64,000 nt of DNA from Chitinophaga rupis (lineage in GTDB: Bacteria; Bacteroidota; Bacteroidia; Chitinophagales; Chitinophagaceae): NCBI RefSeq assembly GCF_900109685.1, contig NZ_FOBB01000004.1, forward strand, positions 344,117-408,116, written 5' to 3'. The position numbers were made by a program, and so were the translations under genes. This document shows positions 1 to 8,527 of this stretch, piece by piece. Position 1 is the stretch's first letter; each line of letters begins with the position of its first letter. The notes below the pieces were generated by a model. It did no database searches. It saw only the letters and a program-made list of their open reading frames with translations, and was not told the origin of the DNA.

Positions 1-2940
1 ACAATCCACCTCACTGCGGTTAAGGGCTGTAATGCCATCTCCTACTGTGGTCCGGATCTGTGTATGCACGTTAAATCCATCCAGGTAATAGGCCAGGGCC
101 TGTGCATGTTTCTGGTTCTCTTCCACGATCAGCACTTTTTTCGGGTGACGGCTCAGCGCCTGCTCTATGCGCTGGAACACATCGCTCAGCTTATCTATAT
201 CTACCGGCTTATTTATAAAGTCTACTGCACCGCGCGACAGGCTGCGGGTTTTAGCCTGGTAAGACGACATCATGTGCACGGGAATGGGGCGGGTGGCGGC
301 ATCGGCTTTCAATTCCTCCATTACTTCCCAACCGGTTTTTACGGGCAGCTGTATATCCAGTAAAATGCCCAGTGGCCGGAACCGGCGGGCCAGCTCCACT
401 CCTTCATCGCCCCTTACGGCTACAATCCCCTTATACCCTTTCTGCCGGGTATAGTCCAGCAGCGAGCGGGCAAAGGCGGTATCATCTTCTATGATCAGAA
501 TCACCTTTTCACCTGCGGTGATAGTATCACGGTCGTCCGGAACAGCGGGCGGGATATGCGCTGACAGGAACTGTGGATCTTTCATCAGCTCATCTTCCTT
601 CGGTTTTTCCTGCTGTGAGGCGGTGATCTCTTCCTGCACCGGGGCCGGGATAATGGGTTTGGCGGGATGAATGGAGGCGCCTTTTTGCAGCGGCAGCGTA
701 AGCGTAAAGGTGCTGCCCTTGCCTTCCTCACTCTCCAAACTGATCTCGCCTCCCAGCAGCTTGGCCAGCTCCCGGCTAATGGACAAGCCCAGGCCGGAGC
801 CGCCGTACTTTCTGCGGGTAGAGCCATCTGCCTGCTGAAAGGCTTCAAATACAGTTTGCTGCTTATCTGCCGGTATACCAATGCCGGTATCCTGTACGGC
901 AAAGGAAATGGTATGAGCGTCTTTAGAAATGTGCAGGGTAACGGCGCCGCGGGCGGTGAATTTCAGCGCATTGGAAATAAGGTTGCGCAGGATCTGCTGC
1001 AGGCGCAGGCGGTCTGTTTCCAGCATTTTAGGCAGATCGTCTGCTGCTGCTATGCGGAAGGTAATGTTCTTATCTTTTGCAATGGGGCCGAACAGGGAGC
1101 TCATTTCCCCTGTTACACTTTCAATGTCCACAAACTCATATTCCAGCTCCATTTTACCGGATTCTATCTTGGACAGGTCCAGTATTTCATCTATCAGCGT
1201 TAGCAGGCCATTACCGGAGCTGCGGATCACCGTAGCATATTCTATCTGGTCGCTGAGCAGATTACCGGCATGGTTCTCTGACAGGAGGCGGGAAAGCAGC
1301 AGGATGGAGTTGAGCGGCGTACGCAGCTCATGCGACATATTGGCCAGGAACTCTGATTTGTACTTAGTGGTTTGGGCCAGCTCTTCTGCCTTGGCCTGGA
1401 TCTCAAAATTGCGTTCCAGGATCAGCTCGTTCTTTTCTTCCAGCAGGCGGCTGCGTTCTTCCAGCTCCTGGTTGGCCTGCTGCAGCTCTTCCTGCTGTAC
1501 GCGCAGCTCTTCTTCAGAGGCCTGCAGCTTCTGCGACTGGGCTTCCAGCTCTGTATTAATATTTTCCAGCTCACTGTGCTGCGACTGCAATTCTTCTGAC
1601 TGGGCCTGTGTTTCGGCCAGCAGGTCCTGCAGGCGCTGATGGTCTTTCGCGCTGTGAATGGCCTGGCCTATATTGTAGGATGCTATTTTCAGGAATTCGC
1701 GTACCACGGGGCTGTAAGTGCCCAGGGTAGCCAGCTCTATTACCCCTTTTAAACGGCGCTCATAAATGATGGGGACTGCAATAATACTTTGCGGCTTAAT
1801 ACTACCGGCAGTATGGTTCACTACCAGCGCTGCATCCGTTATATTTTCCAGCAACAGGTCTTTACGGGATAAGGCAGCCTGCCCGGCCAGCTCCTCACCC
1901 AGAAACAATGTTTTTTTAACGCTGTCCTTATTTAATCCATAGCTGGCAGTTAGTCCCAGGGTTTCCTCATCCTTCATCAAATAAACAGCGCCTACCTGGG
2001 AGCTGGTATAGTCTGTGATAAATTCAATAATGTTATAGGTCAATACATCCAGCTGTTTTTCACCGATCATTTTCTCATTCAGGCTGGCAATACCGGTTTG
2101 TGTCCATTCCTTGTGCGACAGGGTAGCGAAGGAATAGTCCAGCGATTGTGCCATCTTGTTCAGTGCCACACCCAGGGAGCCCAATACATCCTTCCCTTCA
2201 TCACTTACCCTTACCTGGTAGTCACCGCCGGAGATCTTATCTGCAATACCCTGGATAATAGCCAGGCGGTTAGAGGTATCAATATCTTTTTGCTCCAGGG
2301 CGCGCTGCAGCACTACCCTTCTGTCATAATCAGCATTCACCCGCAGGAAGGACACAATGGCTACCAGCAGGGATAGCAGGGAGGCTATGACAATAAGCAC
2401 CGGCGTATATGCTGCAAAACGGTTGGTTTTTTCGGTACGTTGTGTAAGCAGCGCCTGTTCCCGGTCCTGCATGGTTGTTACCAGGCGGCGTATTTCATCC
2501 ATCTGCACTTTACCCAGTGTAAGGTCCTGCTCATTATTTGCAACGCCTCTTTTTTTAGCATCAATAATATCCCGTAACAGGGCAAAGCGCCGCACTACCA
2601 GGTCACGCAGCTGCTGCAGGGATTGTTGCTGCGAAGCATTATCGAGCGTAAGCTTTTCTACTTCATTCAGTGCAGTAAGGGCGCGGTCGCGGGCGCCATT
2701 ATAAGGATCTAAAAACTCCGTTTTTCCGGTGAGCAGGTATCCCCGCTGCCCGGTTTCCCCATCTTTTAAAGCAGATGAGATCTGCTCCAGCTTCATGATC
2801 ACATTATTGGTATGGTCTACCAACCCCTGCCCTTCCAGCAAATTATGGATGCTCATGTAAGATGCGACAGAGCTTATGATCACCAGGAAAAGGGACAGGC
2901 CGTAAGTGATTATTAAATTCCTTTTGAATGATTCGTTCAT
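1..2940 (-). CDS. Hybrid sensor histidine kinase with CHASE3, GAF and receiver domains (3' end cut by the window)
   Basis: I translated this by hand from an ATG at 2938-2940; it stays open to base 1, giving at least 980 residues. Visible in order: a transmembrane helix (about 10-30), a CHASE3 sensor with the typical ETGQRGYLLTG motif (about 62-72), a second helix (about 176-198), a HAMP-like linker, a GAF domain (about 290-430), a long Glu/Gln-rich coiled coil, a HisKA domain with SHELRTPLNS (phosphoacceptor His about 537), HATPase_c with DTGIGI and GGSGLGLSI, one complete receiver (phospho-Asp about 862 in LLDIQLPVKTG) and the start of a second receiver (IVEENQ). It is an inner-membrane kinase with phosphorelay potential. 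The two downstream genes on the same strand, a REC-kinase and a lone receiver, probably belong to the same signalling unit. The signal is unknown. Confidence 0.93.
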   Translation of the reverse strand, partial: MNESFKRNLIITYGLSLFLVIISSVASYMSIHNLLEGQGLVDHTNNVIMKLEQISSALKDGETGQRGYLLTGKTEFLDPYNGARDRALTALNEVEKLTLDNASQQQSLQQLRDLVVRRFALLRDIIDAKKRGVANNEQDLTLGKVQMDEIRRLVTTMQDREQALLTQRTEKTNRFAAYTPVLIVIASLLSLLVAIVSFLRVNADYDRRVVLQRALEQKDIDTSNRLAIIQGIADKISGGDYQVRVSDEGKDVLGSLGVALNKMAQSLDYSFATLSHKEWTQTGIASLNEKMIGEKQLDVLTYNIIEFITDYTSSQVGAVYLMKDEETLGLTASYGLNKDSVKKTLFLGEELAGQAALSRKDLLLENITDAALVVNHTAGSIKPQSIIAVPIIYERRLKGVIELATLGTYSPVVREFLKIASYNIGQAIHSAKDHQRLQDLLAETQAQSEELQSQHSELENINTELEAQSQKLQASEEELRVQQEELQQANQELEERSRLLEEKNELILERNFEIQAKAEELAQTTKYKSEFLANMSHELRTPLNSILLLSRLLSENHAGNLLSDQIEYATVIRSSGNGLLTLIDEILDLSKIESGKMELEYEFVDIESVTGEMSSLFGPIAKDKNITFRIAAADDLPKMLETDRLRLQQILRNLISNALKFTARGAVTLHISKDAHTISFAVQDTGIGIPADKQQTVFEAFQQADGSTRRKYGGSGLGLSISRELAKLLGGEISLESEEGKGSTFTLTLPLQKGASIHPAKPIIPAPVQEEITASQQEKPKEDELMKDPQFLSAHIPPAVPDDRDTITAGEKVILIIEDDTAFARSLLDYTRQKGYKGIVAVRGDEGVELARRFRPLGILLDIQLPVKTGWEVMEELKADAATRPIPVHMMSSYQAKTRSLSRGAVDFINKPVDIDKLSDVFQRIEQALSRHPKKVLIVEENQKHAQALAYYLDGFNVHTQIRTTVGDGITALNRSEVDC

Positions 2941-2950
2941 GTATATACGT

Positions 2951-4153
2951 TTATAGTCCCTGCGTTTCTGTTTCTAATATGGCGGTTTGTTTCAGCGGCA
3001 GCACCAGCATAAAAGTGGCGCCCTGGCCTTCCCTGCTTTCTGCGGAGATAAGGCCGTTATGTTTCTGGATGATCTTTTTTACGATGGTTAAGCCGATGCC
3101 GGTACCATGATATTCATCTTTGCCATGCAGGCGCTGGAACATGTGGAATATTTTATCGAGGTACATTTCATTAAACCCTATACCGTTGTCGGAAATATAG
3201 ATGCGGCACCAGGCGCCTTTGCCGGAAATGCCGGCGGTGAGGGAGCGCTGGTCTATCAGCTCACTCCAGATCTTAATAACAGGCGGGGTATCTTTTTTAG
3301 CGAATTTAAGCGCATTGCTGACCAGGTTCTGGAACAGCTGCCGCATTTGGTCCGGGATGGCTTCAATGGAGGGCAGGTGGCTGATGTGCAGCACAGCTTC
3401 TTTTTCCTTAATGGCTACTTCCAGGTCGGCCATGGTTTCCTGTACCAGCTGGTTCAGGTTGCAGATATTGAACCGGGGCGGCTCTGCCAGATGGGAATAG
3501 CTAAGCAGGTCATTAATAAGGCTGCGCATGCGCTCTGAAGATGAGATGACCTTGTTCATGTACTGCAGGGCTTCCGGATCGCCGCCCAGGAACCGTTCTA
3601 TTACCAGGCGGCTGAAGGTAATGATCTTGCGCAGGGGCTCCTGCAGGTCGTGGGAGGCTATGAAGGCATACTGCTGCAGCTCTGCATTGCTAAGCTCCAG
3701 CTCTTTATTGGCCTGCACCAGGGCTTTGGTACGCTCTTCCACCTTCTGCTCCAGCGTTTCTTTAATATCATTCAGCTCTTTTGTTTGCCGGTACAGGCGG
3801 GTAAAGGTTTTTACCTTTAGCAGCAGAATGTCGGCATCAAAGGGTTTGGTAATATAATCCACTCCGCCGGAGGCATATCCTTTGGTTACAAAACGTTTAT
3901 CAATATTTACTGCGGACAGGAAAATGATGGGAATGTCCTTAGAGCGGCTGTAACCGGTAATGGTTTCTGCTACTTCATAGCCGTCCATACCGGGCATTTG
4001 CACATCGAGGATAATGAGCTCATATTCATTCCTGAGTATCCTTTTCAGGGCTTCTTCGCCGGAGGTGGCAGTGTCTACCTCATACAGATTGAGGCGGAGC
4101 AAAGCTTTTAACGAGTAAAGATTTTCCTGTTTGTCGTCAACGATCAAGATCAT
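2951..4153 (-). CDS. Receiver-histidine kinase fusion (REC-HisKA-HATPase)
   Basis: 400 residues, no signal peptide or membrane helix, so cytoplasmic. An N-terminal receiver (about 1-120; phospho-Asp 50 in IILDVQMPGMDG, conserved Lys in ITKPFDA) is joined by a coiled coil (about 122-162) to a HisKA domain with phosphoacceptor His 168 (IASHDLQEPL) and an ATPase domain with NLVSNALKFA, DNGIGF and GTGIGLTIVKK. This phytochrome-like H-box (SHDLQEPLR) is common in Bacteroidota kinases without sensor domains. The receiver probably accepts phosphate from another kinase, with the flanking hybrid kinase the obvious candidate, and tunes this one. It lies 10 bp before the hybrid kinase in the same direction, which suggests co-transcription. 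Confidence 0.92.
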   Translation of the reverse strand: MILIVDDKQENLYSLKALLRLNLYEVDTATSGEEALKRILRNEYELIILDVQMPGMDGYEVAETITGYSRSKDIPIIFLSAVNIDKRFVTKGYASGGVDYITKPFDADILLLKVKTFTRLYRQTKELNDIKETLEQKVEERTKALVQANKELELSNAELQQYAFIASHDLQEPLRKIITFSRLVIERFLGGDPEALQYMNKVISSSERMRSLINDLLSYSHLAEPPRFNICNLNQLVQETMADLEVAIKEKEAVLHISHLPSIEAIPDQMRQLFQNLVSNALKFAKKDTPPVIKIWSELIDQRSLTAGISGKGAWCRIYISDNGIGFNEMYLDKIFHMFQRLHGKDEYHGTGIGLTIVKKIIQKHNGLISAESREGQGATFMLVLPLKQTAILETETQGL

Positions 4154-4187
4154 ACTGGATGACTGAAATACATTAATAAAACCAGCT

Positions 4188-4640
4188 TCAGCAAATTACG
4201 CAGGCGGGTACGGTCTGGCGCAGGGTTTTGAGGGCCGCGTGCAGGTCAAGATGCACATTACCTGCAATGGCTTCCAGTATCTCCTGCAGCTCTTTGAGGC
4301 TGGTGGGCTTGGTAATAAAGCTCACCGCGCCCTTCTGCATGGCCTGTTCTACATCCTTTGGCTGTGAGGAGGTGGTGTACATGATCACCGGTATCTGTTT
4401 AAGGGTATCGTCCTCTTTAAGGGCTGCCAGGCACTGGCGGCCATCCATACGGGGCATGTTCAGGTCCAGGAAAATAACATCCGGCCGGGTAGTACCTTCC
4501 CGTAATGCGGCCAGCGCTTCGTGCCCATTGGCGGCGGAAGCGAACACCACTGCGGGGTCTACCTGCTGCAATACTTCTTCAAATAATGACGTGTCATCTA
4601 AATCATCATCAACCAGCAAAAATGTAGTTGGATTCTTCAT
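4188..4640 (-). CDS. Single-domain response regulator (Rcp1/CheY-like)
   Basis: 150 residues, almost all one receiver domain: acidic pocket DDDLDD (about 11-16), phospho-Asp 59 in VIFLDLNMPRMDG, Thr in YTTSS, and Lys in FITKPTS. The LDLNMPRMDG signature and the Thr/Ser-rich alpha4 region resemble Rcp1-type receivers that partner phytochrome-like kinases. No output domain is present, so it probably acts as a phosphate shuttle or by protein contact. It is the first gene of the minus-strand cluster with the two kinases (34 bp gap to the next), so the three may form a phosphorelay. Partner specificity is inferred from position only. Confidence 0.9.
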   Translation of the reverse strand: MKNPTTFLLVDDDLDDTSLFEEVLQQVDPAVVFASAANGHEALAALREGTTRPDVIFLDLNMPRMDGRQCLAALKEDDTLKQIPVIMYTTSSQPKDVEQAMQKGAVSFITKPTSLKELQEILEAIAGNVHLDLHAALKTLRQTVPACVIC

Positions 4641-4831
4641 ATAATCGATCTATAGTTCGCGCAAAATTAACTCAATCTGAGGAGTATCAGTGTTTTCCCA
4701 TAACAGTCCCCTCCGCGTAATGCGGCATTTTTGGACGTGTGTCCCTCCCCGTGTTGTGGTGTACGGCGGATCTTACAATTGAATAGAGGTATAAACGAAT
4801 ATTAAATATAAAAACATTTTACTGCATCCGG

Positions 4832-5365
4832 CTATTTTGCCTGGAATTTTTGTTTCCATTCCCGCAGGCGCTGGGGGTAGGCGGTATCCTTTTTCTCTGC
4901 AAAGATCTTTACCCGTCCTTTTACGGCTATGCCGGCATAAATAATATCGCGGTTCATATCTATAACCAGGGCGGCTTCGTCCATACCGCAGTTATGTGGC
5001 TGGCAGCCTTCGTTATAGAAGATGTTGCCTTCTATTTCTATGGGCGGGGCTACCTGGAAGCGCTGGAAGAACAGCAGGCTATCCCGGTTCAGCAGGCGGT
5101 GAAAACGTTCTTTCAGCGGCTCTTTATCCAGCAGGTCCACCTCGCCGGCATAGCGGCCGATATAATCCTCAAAACGGCTCCAGGAGGTGATCTCATCGGC
5201 CATAATGGTATCCGGTACGGGTATCATGGTGTCGGCGGAGGGTATCATAGTGGTATCCGGCCGGCGTTGTTCCGGTTTTTTGGGTATAACAGGCTTGCAT
5301 GCACACAGCTGTATGCAAAACAGTGAAGGCAACAGCATTCTCATAGTTATGGTAGCGATTCTCAT
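4832..5365 (-). CDS. Putative lipoprotein of unknown function
   Basis: 177 residues. The N-terminus is a signal peptide ending in a Cys-rich lipobox-like stretch (IQLCAC, about 19-24), followed by a Pro/Thr-rich linker with a short internal repeat (DTMIP occurs twice), which is usual for envelope lipoproteins. Internal Met residues at 8 and 10 are alternative starts that give a more normal signal-peptide length. The C-terminal half contains NEGCQPHNCGMDEAALVID, where two Cys could form a disulfide. The layout resembles small Bacteroidota proteins that monitor or bind envelope components, but I do not recognise the family. It precedes the minus-strand kinase cluster, with a 191-bp gap to the receiver gene. 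Confidence 0.7.
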   Translation of the reverse strand: MRIATITMRMLLPSLFCIQLCACKPVIPKKPEQRRPDTTMIPSADTMIPVPDTIMADEITSWSRFEDYIGRYAGEVDLLDKEPLKERFHRLLNRDSLLFFQRFQVAPPIEIEGNIFYNEGCQPHNCGMDEAALVIDMNRDIIYAGIAVKGRVKIFAEKKDTAYPQRLREWKQKFQAK

Positions 5366-5429
5366 TAATTCAATTACAATTTTTGGGTGCTGCCGGGGTT
5401 CAGGTGTGTGTTGCTTTTACCAATAGTTA

Positions 5430-6209
5430 TTATTTACCTGTAAAGCGCGGCGCCCGTTTTTCTATAAACGCCTGCATACCTTCTTTCTGATCGTCTGATG
5501 CGAACAGCAGGTAAAAATTCTTACGTTCAAAGTGCAACCCTTCCTCCAGGCTGCTGTCAAATGCTTTGAGCACTGCTTCCTTGGCCATTTTAGTGGCCAG
5601 GGGGCTCATACCGGCTATTTCTTTTGCCAGTTTTATAGCTTCTTCCAGGTATAGCTCTACAGGCGTTATACGGTTAACCAACCCGGCCTGCAGGGCTTCT
5701 GCGGCGGTGATAAAACGTCCTGTAAGCACCATTTCCATGGCCAGGGCTTTACCTACGGCCCTGGTAAGGCGCTGGGTGCCCCCTGCGCCGGGCATTACGC
5801 CTAGCTTAATCTCCGGCTGTCCGAAACGGGCGGTTTCACTGGCTACGATCATATCGCACAGCATGGCCAGCTCGCACCCCCCACCCAGTGCAAAACCGCT
5901 TACGGCTGCTATGATGGGTTTCTTTGTTTTTTTGATGGCGTCCCAGGTGCTGAACTGATCGGTGTTATACATGTCTATGGCGCTTTTACCTGCCATTTGT
6001 GTAATATCGGCCCCGGCTGCAAATGCTTTTTCATTGCCACTGATGATGATTGCGCGAACCTGGTCGTCGGCGTCCAGTGTTTGCAGGGCTGTTTTCAGCT
6101 CTGTCATCAGTTGCAGGTTCAGCGCATTGAGTGCATTGGGACGGTTCAGCTGTATGTGTGCAACGTGGGTTGCTACCTGTTGGTGTACGATTATAAATTC
6201 CGGTTGCAT
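5430..6209 (-). CDS. Enoyl-CoA hydratase (crotonase family)
   Basis: 259 residues, the normal size for a short-chain enoyl-CoA hydratase. It should hydrate trans-2-enoyl-CoA to 3-hydroxyacyl-CoA in cytoplasmic fatty-acid beta-oxidation. The oxyanion-hole segment AFAAGADI (about 62-69), GFALGGGCELAM with catalytic Glu 113, and GQPEIKLGVMPGAGGTQRL with catalytic Glu 133 all match the mitochondrial-type hydratase (ECHS1/crotonase) pattern very closely. Both catalytic glutamates are present, which argues against isomerase-only or dehalogenase members. No other beta-oxidation gene lies next to it: the neighbours are a lipoprotein downstream and a DUF3667 membrane protein 8 bp upstream, with which it is probably co-transcribed. 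Confidence 0.93.
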   Translation of the reverse strand: MQPEFIIVHQQVATHVAHIQLNRPNALNALNLQLMTELKTALQTLDADDQVRAIIISGNEKAFAAGADITQMAGKSAIDMYNTDQFSTWDAIKKTKKPIIAAVSGFALGGGCELAMLCDMIVASETARFGQPEIKLGVMPGAGGTQRLTRAVGKALAMEMVLTGRFITAAEALQAGLVNRITPVELYLEEAIKLAKEIAGMSPLATKMAKEAVLKAFDSSLEEGLHFERKNFYLLFASDDQKEGMQAFIEKRAPRFTGK

Positions 6210-6217
6210 CTATAAAA

Positions 6218-7369
6218 TTACAGAATTACCGCAAATATGATCAGGATAAAGAATACGCCTACAAAAGCAAAGCTGATACCATACCCGAATAAGAGCAGCA
6301 ACGATTTCCCGAACGACCGCATAAAGCTTTGATGATAGGTATTCCGTAGCGCCAGCACCAGGTACCCGAATATAAGCCATACGCTCCAGCCTATGAAGCC
6401 GTCCACACCCGTGAGCTTTTCCAGGATATAGGCCAGCAGCAGTACCGTGTACGCAAAGCAGTGCACATGCAGGGCAAAAATGGCATGATCCGTATAATAC
6501 CAGCGCTTCCAGTTGTAAATGAGCTTTAACCAAAGGGCAAATAAGGGCAGCAGCACAAACATCATTTTAGGGAAATGGTGCTTGAGGGATTCTGAGAGGT
6601 TTTCCTGCAGGCGGTCATCTCCCGGGTTCAAACGCATCCACTTATGGGTAAAGTACCGTTTAAGCCAGCCGTCCCTTTGTGCTTTTGGCATGGCTGCCTG
6701 CGCGGAATCGTAGGCTTCCTCATTCCCATATTTATTGCGCGGATCGTCCTCACTGTCGGTTAATCTCAGGTCGTCGTCTTCCTCAGCTTTTGCGGCGGTA
6801 TGCCTGGCGGCGGCCGTATCATGGCTGCCGGCAGCTACCGGCGCCACGGCGTTATGACTCCTGGCGGAATCGTACCGGTAGCGGTATGCCAGGGAATCCA
6901 CTGCCCGGGCAAGTTCCTTATTATTTTTGAGCGAATCCTTTACGGCGCCCAGGATCCCGGTAATGGAGGGTATCTTTTGACTTTCATCTTCCTCATGCTG
7001 CTTTGCAGCTGCTTCCTTTTCGGCGGAGCGTTTTTCGTTCTTTTCATGGGAATCATGGGAAAGCATGGCCCAGGTGAGGAAAAACACAAAGGATACAAAA
7101 ATGTACAGCTTAATGGGGTTTACAAAGGCTACCCGGCGGCCGGCCATGTATTCTTTGGTTAAACGCCCCGGCCTGAATAACAGGTAACTGATCGTTTGCA
7201 GAAACTGGGAATCATAATGCAGCACATCGCCTACAAAATGTTTTACCAGGTGACCAAAAGATTCATGGGGAACGGCATTTTCCTGGCCGCAGTGCGTACA
7301 ATACCTTTCCGGAACTTCCGTTCCGCAATTCAGGCAGTGTTTATCCTCCCGTAATGGTTGTGTTTTCAA
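6218..7369 (-). CDS. DUF3667-type membrane protein with N-terminal zinc ribbon
   Basis: 383 residues. The N-terminus has a double CxxC zinc ribbon (CLNCGTEVPERYCTHCGQ, about 13-30), then a conserved amphipathic region (HLVKHFVGDVLHYDSQFLQT) and a first membrane helix (VSFVFFLTWAML, about 91-106). A long, charged, low-complexity loop (about 105-235; Lys/Glu/Asp/Ala-rich) follows, and then four hydrophobic helices in the C-terminal 120 residues. This architecture is typical of the DUF3667 family, which is widespread in Bacteroidota and has no known function. It lies 8 bp upstream of the enoyl-CoA hydratase start, so the two probably share a transcript. The loop is unusually long and acidic for the family, as far as I recall. 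Confidence 0.85.
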   Translation of the reverse strand: MKTQPLREDKHCLNCGTEVPERYCTHCGQENAVPHESFGHLVKHFVGDVLHYDSQFLQTISYLLFRPGRLTKEYMAGRRVAFVNPIKLYIFVSFVFFLTWAMLSHDSHEKNEKRSAEKEAAAKQHEEDESQKIPSITGILGAVKDSLKNNKELARAVDSLAYRYRYDSARSHNAVAPVAAGSHDTAAARHTAAKAEEDDDLRLTDSEDDPRNKYGNEEAYDSAQAAMPKAQRDGWLKRYFTHKWMRLNPGDDRLQENLSESLKHHFPKMMFVLLPLFALWLKLIYNWKRWYYTDHAIFALHVHCFAYTVLLLAYILEKLTGVDGFIGWSVWLIFGYLVLALRNTYHQSFMRSFGKSLLLLFGYGISFAFVGVFFILIIFAVIL

Positions 7370-7475
7370 GTAATTGCTAGGTTAGGCGCCTCAAAATAGC
7401 AAATCTTTACCGCAAATTTCCAAAGGACAGAAAATCTTATATATCTAAAAAATTTTCAAATGATTTCAACGTTAG

Positions 7476-7483
7476 TATTTTTG
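7476..7483 (+). promoter_or_regulatory. Candidate -7 promoter box (TATTTTTG)
   Basis: The octamer fits the Bacteroidota -7 consensus TAnnTTTG and sits 29 bp before the start at 7513. I could not see a clear TTG at the -33 position, so this is a weak prediction. Confidence 0.4.
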
Positions 7484-7512
7484 TCACCGATTAGCATTTA
7501 CGCGTTCAAACT

Positions 7513-8379
7513 ATGATGCACATTAAAAAGTACTGTTTATTAGCGGGTTGCCTGCTGCTGTTCACTGCCCGTAGCATGGCCCAATATTATTACCAGGATA
7601 TTTACAATACGCGCCAGACCAGCAGTAATATGGCGCAGCTGAAGGAAAACAACGTAAGGGTACAGGAGGTACAAAGCCTGGATGCCAGTATGGAAACCGA
7701 CAATGATTTCAGGTGCCAGCGCATCCTTTCGCCCAATTTCCGGCAAATGCGGGCCATTACGCAGTCGCGGGGTACGGGACTGAGTATTATGACCTCTACC
7801 TTCTCTGCCAAAGGCACGCTTATGAAAACCACGGACAGTACGGAGAGCAGCATTACTACCATCCAGTACAAATACGATACGGCGGGGCGGCTTACGGACA
7901 TTCATACCAGCTCCCTTTCAGAGGCGGGCAGCAGCAAGTTCCGTGTTACAGAAACCCGTACTTACCTGTATGATGAAAAGGGCCACCTGGCCAGCATGAT
8001 CCATAAAAAGAGCCTGGGCGGCAATGACTCTACCACCGTGCTGTTTAAAACGGATGAACAAGGGCATGTAATAGAGGAGCAGGAATATGGCAAGAACATG
8101 CGCAGCCCGCGCATTTATTATAACTATGATGCACAGGGCCGGTTAACGGATGTGCTGCGGTACCATACCGGTAAAAAACGCATGCTGCCGGATTATATGT
8201 TTGAGTATGATGCGCAGCAACGCCTTTCACAAATGACCACTGTAAATGCTGAAACGGCTGATTACACTGTTTGGAAATATAAGTATGATGAAAAAGGATT
8301 GCCGCTGCGGGAAGAGTGTTATGGTAAAGAGAAAGCGCTGCTGGGCATTGTGAAATATAATTACGAGTTCCTTAAATAA
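7513..8379 (+). CDS. Secreted YD-repeat-like protein
   Basis: 288 residues with a signal peptide (about 1-24, ending ARSMAQ). From about residue 115 there are at least five imperfect repeats of the form YxYDxxGRLTDI (YKYDTAGRLTDI, YLYDEKGHLASM, YNYDAQGRLTDV, FEYDAQQRLSQM, YKYDEKGLPLRE), the hallmark of RHS/YD beta-strand repeats. No toxin or core domain follows, so it is a short stand-alone YD protein, probably periplasmic or surface-exposed. It is 148 bp upstream of the dehydratase gene on the same strand. I see no functional link to the RiPP genes, and a separate transcript is equally possible. Confidence 0.75.
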   Translation: MMHIKKYCLLAGCLLLFTARSMAQYYYQDIYNTRQTSSNMAQLKENNVRVQEVQSLDASMETDNDFRCQRILSPNFRQMRAITQSRGTGLSIMTSTFSAKGTLMKTTDSTESSITTIQYKYDTAGRLTDIHTSSLSEAGSSKFRVTETRTYLYDEKGHLASMIHKKSLGGNDSTTVLFKTDEQGHVIEEQEYGKNMRSPRIYYNYDAQGRLTDVLRYHTGKKRMLPDYMFEYDAQQRLSQMTTVNAETADYTVWKYKYDEKGLPLREECYGKEKALLGIVKYNYEFLK

Positions 8380-8527
8380 ACATCTTATCTAGCGCCATAG
8401 CGGGTAACAGGGCTTTATGATATTTTTATGACATAACACCGTTCCTTGTTAACGGTAATCAATGTATATTTAGAGATATGCTTATGTCAATGTAGTGACC
8501 CATTTTTAAAGCCCTGTTATTTGCTGT

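Noticed and set aside
929..1639. 236-codon plus-strand frame antisense to the hybrid kinase
   Set aside because: Ser/Arg/Leu-rich shadow of the coiled-coil and kinase region; the minus strand has clear domains.
4641..4831. Possible small RNA or riboswitch between the receiver and lipoprotein genes
   Set aside because: Only a short CCGC...GCGG pairing is visible, with no terminator or known riboswitch core.
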